A DNA stretch of 64,000 nucleotides from contig NZ_WBKA01000005.1 of assembly GCF_008831125.1 (NCBI RefSeq), forward strand, positions 54,816 through 118,815, in the 5' to 3' direction. This document shows positions 26,609 to 37,904 of this stretch, in pieces. The first letter of the stretch is position 1. The number at the start of each line of letters is the position of its first letter. The notes below the pieces were generated by a model. The model worked only from the letters and a program-made list of their open reading frames with translations, did no database searches and had not been told where the DNA came from. A program made the translations under genes and the position numbers. The DNA is from Pseudoclavibacter caeni. Lineage in GTDB: Bacteria; Actinomycetota; Actinomycetes; Actinomycetales; Microbacteriaceae.

Positions 26609-27448
26609 ATGAATCGCGCCCACGCGCCCAGAGTCCTCAGCATCGCCGGGACGGATCCGACCGGAGGGGCCGGCATGCACGCCGATCTCAAGGCGATCTC
26701 CGCGATGGGCGGCTACGGCATGGCTGTGGTGACCGCGCTCGTCGCGCAGAACACGTGCGGGGTGCGGTCGGTGCACGTGCCGCCCGTGTCGTTCCTGCGC
26801 GAGCAGCTCGACGCGGTCTCCGATGACGTCGTCATCGACGCGGTGAAGATCGGGATGCTCGCCGACGCCGACATCATCGCCACGGTGCGCGGCTGGCTCG
26901 ACAACGTGCGCCCGCCCCTGGTCGTGCTCGACCCGGTCATGGTGGCGACCTCTGGCGACCGGCTGCTCGACGCGTCCGCCGAGGGCGCGCTGCGCGAGCT
27001 GTGCCGGGTGGCCGACCTCATCACCCCGAACCTGCCCGAGCTCGCGGTGCTCGCCGAGACGGCCGAGGCGGCCGACTGGCACCAAGCGGTCAGCCAGGCC
27101 CGACAGGTGAGCCGTGACCTCGGCACCACCGTGCTGCTCAAGGGCGGGCATCTCACCGGCGCCGACGCCCCGGACGCCCTGGTCGACGCGCGGCCCGACC
27201 CGGCCGTCCCCGGCGGGTACGCCGAGGCCCACGCCCCGCGGGTGGCGACCACCTGCACGCACGGCACCGGCTGCACCATCTCGTCCGCGATGGCGACCCG
27301 CATCGCCGCGGGCGACACGTGGCCGCAGGCGCTGGAGCGGGTGAAGGCCTGGCTGACACGAGCGCTCACCGCCGCCGCCGACCTCGAGGTCGGGCAGGGT
27401 CATGGTCCGGTGGACCACTTCGTCGACCTGCGTGGCTGCATCCGGTAG
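26609..27448 (+). CDS. thiD: hydroxymethylpyrimidine / phosphomethylpyrimidine kinase
   Basis: A 279-residue ThiD, which phosphorylates HMP to HMP-P and then HMP-PP for coupling by ThiE. Seen: AGTDPTGGAGMHADLKA near residue 13, KIGMLAD near residue 76, DPVMVATSGDRLL near residue 106, VLLKGGHL and the anion-hole region THGTGCTISSAMA near residue 218. With no thiC in the window, ThiD here fits salvage of imported pyrimidine (see thiZXY). Confidence 0.95.
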   Translation: MNRAHAPRVLSIAGTDPTGGAGMHADLKAISAMGGYGMAVVTALVAQNTCGVRSVHVPPVSFLREQLDAVSDDVVIDAVKIGMLADADIIATVRGWLDNVRPPLVVLDPVMVATSGDRLLDASAEGALRELCRVADLITPNLPELAVLAETAEAADWHQAVSQARQVSRDLGTTVLLKGGHLTGADAPDALVDARPDPAVPGGYAEAHAPRVATTCTHGTGCTISSAMATRIAAGDTWPQALERVKAWLTRALTAAADLEVGQGHGPVDHFVDLRGCIR

Positions 27449-27635
27449 CTCCGGCAGCCGGTGAGACCACGGCGCCCGGTGCCGCCCGGCATCACCACCT
27501 CACTTCACGTGCATCACCCTCACTGTGCACCGGCCTGTCAGAGCCCCGCCCAGGCGCACGGGTGTGCCAGACAGTGAAGGTTCGTGCACCAGGCGTCCCG
27601 CACGCCTGGAACGCGAGACGGCCCGCCGTGGACCC
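27449..27635. other. intergenic region between thiD and thiF with inverted repeats
   Basis: No gene is seen. Two dyads are present: TCACTGT (27520-27526) with ACAGTGA (27571-27577), and the terminator-like hairpin at 27589-27609. Confidence 0.5.
27589..27609. terminator. hairpin between convergent thiD and thiF
   Basis: CCAGGCGT (27589-27596) and ACGCCTGG (27602-27609) form an 8-bp stem with a 5-nt loop, 27 nt downstream of the thiF stop. Confidence 0.6.
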
Positions 27636-31337
<3,702 letters not shown>

Positions 31338-31440
31338 GTGCTCCTGCTCGCTTCCCCGCGTGGCGTCCGCCCGGGGGGCGCGTCCGGTGACGGACGGCCA
31401 GCCCCTCGGCGTCGACGCACGCGCTCGCACCTGAAGTGTA
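31338..31440 (-). promoter_or_regulatory. promoter and leader of the thiOSGF operon
   Basis: TACACT on the minus strand (31435-31440) is the likely -10, giving a GC-rich leader of about 90 nt with small hairpins (for example GTCCG with CGGAC). CTGAGA and GAACCTGA, the hallmarks of a TPP riboswitch, are absent. Confidence 0.4.
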
Positions 31441-31563
31441 GCCGCGCCGTCCGACGCGGGCACCCCTCGGGCGCGTCAGGCGGCATGCCCGCTCACATGT
31501 CCGGCGGCGCCGGCACGCGGTCTCGCGGCAGGACGCGTCCGCCGACCTGTCGCCGCCGGGCCC

Positions 31564-31576
31564 TAGGCTGGTGGGC
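31564..31576 (+). promoter_or_regulatory. leaderless-type promoter of thiE
   Basis: TAGGCT at 31564-31569, then 7 nt, then ATG 31577. This favours the ATG over the in-frame GTG at 31571. It leaves no room for a riboswitch. Confidence 0.5.
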
Positions 31577-32308
31577 ATGATCGATCGCACGACCACCCCA
31601 TCCGTCACCGGCCCCGCCGCCCCCGGCGAGCCGCCCGCCCGCACCCGCGCGTGGCGGCTCGAGCGGCTGCGCCGGGCCCGCCTGTACCTGTGCACGGACG
31701 CCCGGCTCGGCACCGGCGACTTCGCCGACTTTGTGGAGGCCGCCTACCGCGGTGGCGTCGACGTCATCCAGCTGCGCGACAAGCATCTCGACGCCGGCGA
31801 CGAGCTCGAGTACTTCGAGATCCTCGCCTCCGCCGCCCGGCGCTGGGGCCGACTGTTCGCCGCGAACGACCGGGCCGACGTGGCCACGCTCGCCGGCGTC
31901 GACATCCTACATGTCGGCCAGCGCGACCTGTCCATCCCGGACGCGCGCCGGCTGCTGCCGAGGGGCACGCTCGTGGGGCTCTCCACCCACTCCCGCGTGC
32001 AGGCCGAGCACGCCCGGCTCGCCGACACCGACTACTACTGCATCGGCCCGGTGTGGCGCACGCCGACGAAGCCCGGCCGGGCCGCCGTGACCCTCGACGC
32101 CGTCCGCCAGGTGCGCTCGCAGCAGGATGCGAAGCCCTGGTTCGCGATCGGCGGGGTGAACCTCGACACGGTCGACCAGGTCGTCGCGGCGGGGGCCCGC
32201 CGCATCGTCGTGGTGCGGGCGATCACGCAGGCGGAGGATCCCGAGGAGGCCGCGCGGGCGCTGCTGGACCGGCTGCCCCCGCTCGCGGAGCCCGACGCCG
32301 AGTCGTGA
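31577..32308 (+). CDS. thiE: thiamine phosphate synthase
   Basis: A 243-residue ThiE, which joins HMP-PP and thiazole phosphate to thiamine phosphate. Seen: [11 protein letters not shown] near residue 35, [16 protein letters not shown] near residue 59, [20 protein letters not shown] near residue 94, [17 protein letters not shown] near residue 153, and [10 protein letters not shown]. It has about 30 extra N-terminal residues. It diverges from thiO and is leaderless, so unlike thiD and thiZXY it is not under riboswitch control. Confidence 0.93.
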   Translation: MIDRTTTPSVTGPAAPGEPPARTRAWRLERLRRARLYLCTDARLGTGDFADFVEAAYRGGVDVIQLRDKHLDAGDELEYFEILASAARRWGRLFAANDRADVATLAGVDILHVGQRDLSIPDARRLLPRGTLVGLSTHSRVQAEHARLADTDYYCIGPVWRTPTKPGRAAVTLDAVRQVRSQQDAKPWFAIGGVNLDTVDQVVAAGARRIVVVRAITQAEDPEEAARALLDRLPPLAEPDAES

Positions 32309-32424
32309 GTGGCCCTCTTCCCAGTGGCGGCGCACACCGGCCGTGTCCCAGCCCGTGAGATAATGGCCCTCGGCCGACGCGAGTCGCACCAGTCACATCC
32401 TTCGATCGCAAGAAAGCGGTGACC

Positions 32425-33333
32425 ATGTCATCAGTGTTCGACGCCCAGTACGAGCGCTTCTCCACGGGCGCGGGCTTCCTGGCCGCGCTCGACCAGTCCG
32501 GGGGCAGCACGCCGAAGGCGCTGCGTCTCTACGGTGTGCCCGAGAGCGCCTATCACACCGAGGATGAGATGTTCGATCTCATCCACCAGATGCGCACGCG
32601 GATCATCACGAGCCCGGCGTTCACCGCTGAGCGCATCCTCGGCGCGATCCTGTTCGAGCAGACGGTCGACCGCGAGATCAAGGGCCTGCCGAGCGCCCGG
32701 TACCTGTGGGACGAGCTCGGCATCGTGCCGTTCCTCAAGATCGACAAGGGGCTCGCCGAGCTGAAGGACGGCGTGCAGATCATGAAGCCGATCCCGCCGC
32801 TTGCCGAGGAGCTCGACAAGGCGAACGCGAACGAGGTGTTCGGCACCAAGGAGCGCTCGCTGATCAAGCAGGCGAACGAGTCGGGCATCATCGCGGTCGT
32901 CGACCAGCAGTTCGAGCTGGCCGACAAGGTCATGGACGCCGGTCTGGTGCCGATCGTCGAGCCCGAGGTCGACATCACCGCGCCGGACAAGGCCGAGTCG
33001 GAGGCGATCCTGCGCGAGCAGATCCTCGCCCACCTCGACGCCCTGCCCGAGGGTCGCGACGTCGCCCTGAAGCTCTCGCTGCCCAGCGAGGACGACTTCT
33101 ACGCCCCGCTGGTCGCCCACGACCGGGTCGTGCGCGTCGTCGCGCTCTCCGGCGGCTACTCGCGCGACGAGGCGAACGCCCGGCTGGCCCGCAACCACGG
33201 GATCATCGCCAGCTTCAGCCGCGCGCTGACCGAGGGCCTCACCGCCCAGCAGAGCGACGCCGAGTTCAACGCGACACTGGAGGCGTCGATCGCGTCCATC
33301 CACGCCGCCTCCATCGCCCCCGAGCAGGCCTGA
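32425..33333 (+). CDS. fda: fructose-bisphosphate aldolase class I
   Basis: A 302-residue class I aldolase of the bacterial FbaB/Fda type, cleaving fructose 1,6-bisphosphate to glyceraldehyde 3-phosphate and dihydroxyacetone phosphate through a Schiff base. Seen: [17 protein letters not shown] near residue 17, [10 protein letters not shown] near residue 105, PIVEPEVDI near residue 178 and the probable Schiff-base Lys in [12 protein letters not shown] near residue 216. The ATG at 32425 is preferred over a GTG at 32419; AAGAAAG lies upstream. The next gene, ybaK, starts 8 nt after the stop. Confidence 0.94.
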   Translation: MSSVFDAQYERFSTGAGFLAALDQSGGSTPKALRLYGVPESAYHTEDEMFDLIHQMRTRIITSPAFTAERILGAILFEQTVDREIKGLPSARYLWDELGIVPFLKIDKGLAELKDGVQIMKPIPPLAEELDKANANEVFGTKERSLIKQANESGIIAVVDQQFELADKVMDAGLVPIVEPEVDITAPDKAESEAILREQILAHLDALPEGRDVALKLSLPSEDDFYAPLVAHDRVVRVVALSGGYSRDEANARLARNHGIIASFSRALTEGLTAQQSDAEFNATLEASIASIHAASIAPEQA

Positions 33334-33341
33334 GGCGCGTC

Positions 33342-33848
33342 ATGCCGCATGCCAGTCGAGGGCGCGGATCGGCCACCCCGGCCATCCGCGCCCTCGATCG
33401 CATCGGGGTGCCCTACCGGCTGCTCGGGTTCGACCACGACCCGGCCGTGACCGACTTCGGCGACGAGGCCGTCGCACGCCTGCCGCTGCCGGCGCCACAG
33501 GTGCTGAAGACCCTGGTCGTCGAGACGGACGCGCGGGACGTGCCCCTCGCCGTGGGCGTCGTGAGCGTCGCCGGCCGGCTCGATCTGAAGGCCCTCGCCC
33601 ATGCCCTCGGCTGCAAGCGGTGTCGGATGGCCGCCCCAGCGGTCGCCGAGCGACGCACCGGGTACGTCGTCGGCGGCATCAGCCCGCTCGGGCAGCGCAC
33701 CCGGCTGCCGATCGTGATCGACGACGGCGTGCTCGCGCAGCCGTTGGTGGTCGTCTCCGGTGGACGGCGGGGCCTCGACGTCGAGCTTGCCCCGGCGGAT
33801 CTCGTGCGGGCCACGGGCGCCCGCACCGCCCCGATCGAGCGGGACTGA
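33342..33848 (+). CDS. ybaK: Cys-tRNA(Pro)/aminoacyl-tRNA deacylase (YbaK/EbsC)
   Basis: A 168-residue YbaK-type deacylase that removes wrongly attached amino acids from tRNA. The signature VLKTLVVETDA near residue 47 and YVVGGISPLGQRTRLPIVID near residue 108 are typical. The start ATG lies 8 nt after the aldolase stop with no strong ribosome-binding site, so it is probably translated by coupling. Confidence 0.92.
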   Translation: MPHASRGRGSATPAIRALDRIGVPYRLLGFDHDPAVTDFGDEAVARLPLPAPQVLKTLVVETDARDVPLAVGVVSVAGRLDLKALAHALGCKRCRMAAPAVAERRTGYVVGGISPLGQRTRLPIVIDDGVLAQPLVVVSGGRRGLDVELAPADLVRATGARTAPIERD

Positions 33849-33863
33849 TCCCACCGATCGGTG

Positions 33864-33906
33864 CTGTTCCACCGGGCGGCGGGCGGCGCTGTTCCACCGG
33901 GCGGCG
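33864..33906. repeat. short tandem repeat, two 18-bp copies
   Basis: CTGTTCCACCGGGCGGCG occurs at 33864-33881 and again at 33889-33906 (25-bp period), directly after the ybaK stop. The second copy lies in a small GGCGC/GCGCC hairpin. Confidence 0.6.
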
Positions 33907-33919
33907 CCGGCCCACTTGG

Positions 33920-34138
33920 TCAGCGCCCGGCGACCCCGTCGGCTCCCTGCTCGGGGTCACGGTCGGCTCGTCGCCGGGTGCCGAGCTCGCCGTCCACCTG
34001 GTCGGCGACCTCGGTGTGCCGGGCCGTGCTGGGTGACTCGTCCTGCCACAGCTGCTCGAGGTCGGCGTCATGCGCGGCGTCGCGGCGGGCGGCCGCCGCA
34101 CGGGCGCGGTTATGCTGGTCATCTCGTCGAGCGTTCAT
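33920..34138 (-). CDS. small charged protein, unknown function
   Basis: A 72-residue, strongly charged protein with a repetitive Arg/Ala/Asp N-terminal half and an acidic C terminus; no Cys and no hydrophobic segment. I recognise no family. Support for a real gene is the promoter: TAGGCT (34145-34150 on the minus strand) ends 6 nt before the ATG, the same leaderless design as many genes here. It is antisense to no other gene and lies between ybaK and an alpha/beta hydrolase. Confidence 0.55.
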   Translation of the reverse strand: MNARRDDQHNRARAAAARRDAAHDADLEQLWQDESPSTARHTEVADQVDGELGTRRRADRDPEQGADGVAGR

Positions 34139-34150
34139 GCCCTGAGCCTA
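34139..34150 (-). promoter_or_regulatory. leaderless-type promoter of the 72-residue gene
   Basis: TAGGCT on the minus strand at 34145-34150, then 6 nt, then ATG at 34138. Confidence 0.45.
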
Positions 34151-34192
34151 CGAGACGCCCCGGCGCATGTCATCGTGAGAAGGGCAGGATAT

Positions 34193-35056
34193 ATGTCAGG
34201 ATCTCGGTGGAACACCCCTCCCCCGGAGTGGCTGCCGTTGACGAGCCCGGCCGACGGAGTGCGACTCATGGCCCGTCGCTTCCCCGCCCGCCGAGAGCCG
34301 GAGCGTCCGCCCGTCATCCTGCTGCACGGCACCGCGCAGAGCCAGGCCATGTGGCGGGGCCTCGGCTGGGTCGACGCCCTGCGCGACGGCGCCGACGTGT
34401 GGACGGTCGATCTGCGGGGACACGGTCGCAGCGACCGGCCACACGACCCAGCGGCCTACGCGATGGACCGCTTCGTCGCCGACGCCCTCACCGTCGCGGA
34501 CGCGACGGGCGCGCCCGCCGCCTCGATCATCGGATTCTCTCTGGGGGGACGAGTCGCGTTCTCCGCCGTGACCGCGCACCCAGAGCGGTTCACGACGATG
34601 GTGAGCCTCGCCGGCTCCCCCGTCAATCGTGCCGGGGCGTTCGACCGGGTGTTCTTCCCGGGCATCGCCCGCTCGTTGGCCGCAGGCGACATGGACGCGA
34701 CGCTGCACGAGTGGGAACGGCGCCGGGGCCGGCCGATCCCGCCTGCGGACCGAGCCGTGCTGGCCGCGAACGATCCGCGCGCACTCGCCGCGTACATGGT
34801 CGCCGAGGACGCTGACCTCGGGGTTCCCTTCCATGCCTTGACCGGCCTGCACCTGCCGGTGCTGCTGTTGGTCGGCGACCGGGACGCCGAGCGCGAGCGA
34901 GCTGCCCAGCTCAGCGCCGCCTACATCCCGCGTGCCCGACTGCGCATCATCCCAGGCGCTGGGCACGGCGGACTGCTGCGCAGCACGGAAGCGCGTCGGG
35001 CCTCGACCTGCTTCCTCGCCGAGCCCCGGCCAGCGCGCGGGCTGGCCCATGGGTGA
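34193..35056 (+). CDS. alpha/beta hydrolase
   Basis: A 287-residue alpha/beta hydrolase. The oxyanion-hole region VILLHGTAQSQAMW is near residue 40, WTVDLRGHGRSDRP follows, the nucleophile elbow IIGFSLGGRVAF (Ser) is near residue 107, and the catalytic His lies in IPGAGHGG near residue 263. Esterase, lipase and epoxide-hydrolase roles are all open. The ATG at 34193 with AGAAGGG/AGGA upstream was chosen; the frame stays open to 34070. Confidence 0.87.
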   Translation: MSGSRWNTPPPEWLPLTSPADGVRLMARRFPARREPERPPVILLHGTAQSQAMWRGLGWVDALRDGADVWTVDLRGHGRSDRPHDPAAYAMDRFVADALTVADATGAPAASIIGFSLGGRVAFSAVTAHPERFTTMVSLAGSPVNRAGAFDRVFFPGIARSLAAGDMDATLHEWERRRGRPIPPADRAVLAANDPRALAAYMVAEDADLGVPFHALTGLHLPVLLLVGDRDAERERAAQLSAAYIPRARLRIIPGAGHGGLLRSTEARRASTCFLAEPRPARGLAHG

Positions 35057-35122
35057 TCCGGTGGGCTCGTCCGCGCGCCCCACCCATGGCGACAGGCCAT
35101 GGACGCCACCGCGGCCGACTCG

Positions 35123-35135
35123 TAGACTGGCAGGC
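35123..35135 (+). promoter_or_regulatory. leaderless-type promoter of the AcoR-like regulator
   Basis: TAGACT at 35123-35128, then 7 nt, then GTG at 35136. It decides the start, since the open frame extends to 34932. Confidence 0.55.
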
Positions 35136-36989
35136 GTGAGTGACGCGATGGCGCAGCGAGAGCGAACCCCTGATGATCGAGGCGGGGCGGGCACCGCACT
35201 GGCACGCGAGCGCTTCACCGACACCGGCGCGATCGACGTGGTGCGCGTCGACCCGGCGATCGCCGCCTCATGGGAGCGCTGCCGGGAGGCGAGTCTCGGC
35301 TCCGCGCCGGTCCTGCCGCCGGCCGTGGCCGATGTGCCCACCGACTCGCCGCTCGCCCGGCATGGGGATGAGGCGCTGCAGCGGCTCGCCGGGGATCTCA
35401 GCGAGGTGAGCGCCGGTGTCGTCGTCGCCGATGCCTCCGGGGTGATCCTCTCATCGGCCTTCTGCGACATCCACGGGCGGGACTCGCTCGCCGCGATCAA
35501 CATGCTGCCTGGGTACTCGTTCGACGAGCGCGCGGTGGGCACGAACGGCGTCGGAACGACGCTCGCCACGGGTCGCCCGACGGCGGTGATCGGTCCCGAG
35601 CACCTCAACGAGGTGTTCCAGGGGTACACATGCGTGGGGCTGCCGCTGCGACATCCGATCGACGGATCGCTCATCGGCGTGGTGGAGATGACCACGAGCG
35701 CGACCAACGACGTGCAGGCGGCGATGCTGATGCGGCACGCGCTGACCGGCGCCAAGCGCTCGATCGAGCACGGGCTGCTGCACGAGGCGACGACCACGCG
35801 GCATCCGCTGCTGCAGCTGTTCCGCGATCGGGAGTCGCTCGCGACCGGCCCCGTGCTCGCCTATGCCGACGACTTCGAGATCTGCAACACGTGGGCGACG
35901 TTGACCCTCGATGTCGAGGATCGCGCGATGCTGCAGCGCACCGCGCAGCGGATGATCGCCGAGCACAGTGCCGAGCGCCGGCAGGTCCGGCTGCACACGG
36001 GGGCGGAGTGCATCGTGAAGCCCACGCTGGTGCTCTCATCGGGACTCGCCCAGGACGGGCTGCTGCTGGAGCTCGAGTTCATCGGCAGTGCGCGCTCGTA
36101 CCGCGTGCACGCGCCCGGGCAGGCGACCACCATGCGGCTCGGCGAGAACTATCGGCGGTTCGCAGACGTCCAGCTGCTGGACGGACGCTCGCCGCTGTGG
36201 CTGCAGACCCGCACGGATCTCGGCGCGGCGCTGCGGCGTCGGGAGTCGGTGCTCGCCGTGGGCGAGACCGGCACCGGCAAGACCTCGGCGATCGACGAGA
36301 TCTTCCACCAGATCGAGCCCGAGGGCAGCAGCACGATCGTCGAGCCGGAGGACCTCAACCGGCGGGTGCGGCGTGGCCGCGGTTTCTCCCAGCTGCTCGC
36401 CGGACGGCCCGACCTGCTGATCCTGCGCAACATCCACACGCTGCCGCAGGGGACCGTGACGGCGCTGTCGCAGTTCCTGGTGACCCGTTCGGCCGATGTA
36501 CGGGTCGCCGCGACCTACAACCCGTCGCACATGACGGATCGCACGCCCGCGTCCTCACTGCTGCCGTTCTTCCAGCACACGACGACGATCCCGCCGCTGC
36601 GCCGCCGCCCCGATGACATCCCGGGCATCGTCCGGCAGTTCCTGCGGGTGCTCGCCGGCGACGAGCGCCCGTTGCAGGTCGCCCCGGAGGCGATGGAGGC
36701 GCTCAGCCAGGCCAGCTGGCCGGGCAACCTGAAGCAGCTGCACGACGTCCTGGCCGACCTGCACCACAGCCTCGCCCCCGGGGCGGTCGTGCGGCGATCG
36801 GACATCCCGCGGTTCGCGAGCCTGAGCGATCTGCTCGTGCTGACCGAGATGGAGTCGATCGAGCGGGATGCGATCGTGCAGACCCTGTACGAGTGCGACC
36901 GCAACAAATCGCACACCGCCGCCCAGCTCGGCATCTCCCGCTCCTCGCTGTACCGAAAGATGCGCGCCTACGGGCTCGAGGACCTCTGA
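35136..36989 (+). CDS. AcoR/MimR-like enhancer-binding-type regulator lacking GAFTGA
   Basis: A 617-residue regulator built like bacterial enhancer-binding proteins: N-terminal GAF-type sensor (about 80-215, with AVGTNGVGTTLATGRP), AAA+ domain (about 355-560) and Fis-type helix-turn-helix (about 586-612, SHTAAQLGISRSSLYRK). Walker A GETGTGKT is at 376-383 and WPGNLKQL matches sensor II. The GAFTGA loop that contacts sigma-54 is missing and the Walker B strand reads PDLLILRNIH without the usual DE. Such factors occur in actinobacteria without sigma-54. It faces the DUF779 and aldehyde dehydrogenase genes, its likely targets. Confidence 0.85.
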   Translation: MSDAMAQRERTPDDRGGAGTALARERFTDTGAIDVVRVDPAIAASWERCREASLGSAPVLPPAVADVPTDSPLARHGDEALQRLAGDLSEVSAGVVVADASGVILSSAFCDIHGRDSLAAINMLPGYSFDERAVGTNGVGTTLATGRPTAVIGPEHLNEVFQGYTCVGLPLRHPIDGSLIGVVEMTTSATNDVQAAMLMRHALTGAKRSIEHGLLHEATTTRHPLLQLFRDRESLATGPVLAYADDFEICNTWATLTLDVEDRAMLQRTAQRMIAEHSAERRQVRLHTGAECIVKPTLVLSSGLAQDGLLLELEFIGSARSYRVHAPGQATTMRLGENYRRFADVQLLDGRSPLWLQTRTDLGAALRRRESVLAVGETGTGKTSAIDEIFHQIEPEGSSTIVEPEDLNRRVRRGRGFSQLLAGRPDLLILRNIHTLPQGTVTALSQFLVTRSADVRVAATYNPSHMTDRTPASSLLPFFQHTTTIPPLRRRPDDIPGIVRQFLRVLAGDERPLQVAPEAMEALSQASWPGNLKQLHDVLADLHHSLAPGAVVRRSDIPRFASLSDLLVLTEMESIERDAIVQTLYECDRNKSHTAAQLGISRSSLYRKMRAYGLEDL

Positions 36990-37012
36990 CCACGGCGAGC
37001 GAACGACCCGCG

Positions 37013-37042
37013 CGCGGACGCCCCTCCCGGGGGCGATCCGCG
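37013..37042 (+). terminator. terminator after the AcoR-like regulator
   Basis: CGCGGA (37013-37018) pairs with TCCGCG (37037-37042), enclosing a CGCCCC/GGGGCG stem. It is 24 nt past the stop and lies between convergent genes. Confidence 0.5.
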
Positions 37043-37085
37043 GCAGGCGGGCGACCGGCTGATGGCCGGCCCGCCGCCGGACGGC

Positions 37086-37625
37086 TCAGAGTTCGGGCAG
37101 CGCGCAGACCGCGCCGAAGTCACCGGTGAGGTCGACGGGCGGCAAGGGCTCGGGCCGGGCAGCCCCGGCGTCCACCTCGGCCTTCGTCGGCGCAGACGGG
37201 AGCGCGGCGTTCTGCTCGTCGGTGAAGATCCTCGCCCGGGAGAGGAACACGTACCCCTCGGGGCCCTCGAGTGAGAACCCGCCCATGGCCATGCCCTCGG
37301 TGACGTCGATCACCACCTGGGAGTGTTCCCAGGCGGCGAACTGCGTGGCGGAGATCCACACCGGGGTGCCCTCGACATCCTCCGGGGATCCGTCGAGCAC
37401 GACGCCGAGCAGCCGGTCGAGCGGCGAGACGATGTAGGAGCCCTCGGCGAAGCAGGAGGGGCCGGAGCCCTCGCAGCATCCGCCGGACTGGTGGAAGATG
37501 ACCCGTCCGTGCTTCTGGCGGAGGGTGTGCAGCACACGGGCCGCCGCGGTCGTGATGACCGCACGGGAGTGCAGCGCCCGCTGCAGCGTGGTGGTCTCGG
37601 TCGTGGTCTGCTGGTCGTCACTCAT
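37086..37625 (-). CDS. DUF779 domain protein
   Basis: A 179-residue protein with a DUF779 domain at about residues 28-130. The Cys-rich FHQSGGCCEGSGPSC near residue 45 suggests metal binding. Flanking N- and C-terminal tails make it longer than the usual 120 residues. DUF779 genes are commonly next to NAD-dependent aldehyde dehydrogenases, as here; the role is unknown. The ATG at 37625 has GGAGG 5 nt upstream. It lies 279 bp downstream of the aldehyde dehydrogenase, past a terminator-like hairpin. Confidence 0.85.
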   Translation of the reverse strand: MSDDQQTTTETTTLQRALHSRAVITTAAARVLHTLRQKHGRVIFHQSGGCCEGSGPSCFAEGSYIVSPLDRLLGVVLDGSPEDVEGTPVWISATQFAAWEHSQVVIDVTEGMAMGGFSLEGPEGYVFLSRARIFTDEQNAALPSAPTKAEVDAGAARPEPLPPVDLTGDFGAVCALPEL

Positions 37626-37904
37626 GTCGTCCTCCGCGTCATGCGGCCGCTGGCCGCCTGGCGTCGCATCGTGGTGATGGGCGCCGTGTCGTGTCGCGCT
37701 CGAGGCCGCCGCGGCATCCCGAAGCCTGCTGAGGGGGAAGCGGATGGCCTGACGCGTGCGATCCGTGTCGTGCCCCGGCCCGGTCGGATCGGTTCCGGCC
37801 CGGATGCGTGGCGGGGCGTCGACCAATGCCCGACGCCCCGCGCTGGATGACTCACCTCAACGGCGACCGGTCAGGGCTCGCGCCCCGCCCGGCGCTCGAG
37901 CGGC
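37626..37904 (-). other. spacer between aldehyde dehydrogenase and DUF779 genes
   Basis: No gene is seen. It holds the hairpin at 37811-37841. I find no clear promoter for the DUF779 gene, which may depend on read-through. Confidence 0.4.
37811..37841 (-). terminator. terminator after the aldehyde dehydrogenase
   Basis: GCGGGGCGTCG (37811-37821) and CGACGCCCCGC (37831-37841) form an 11-bp perfect stem 64 nt past the stop. It may reduce transcription into the DUF779 gene. Confidence 0.65.

Noticed and set aside
31338-31440. TPP riboswitch in the thiOSGF leader
   Set aside because: Expected by context, but no CTGAGA or GAACCTGA segments are present on the minus strand.
33864-33906. Short direct repeat as the start of a CRISPR array
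   Set aside because: Only two copies 7 bp apart, no spacers of CRISPR length and no cas genes.
35136-36989. Sigma-54-dependent activator in the strict sense
   Set aside because: No GAFTGA motif, and no -24/-12 promoter seen at its likely target.
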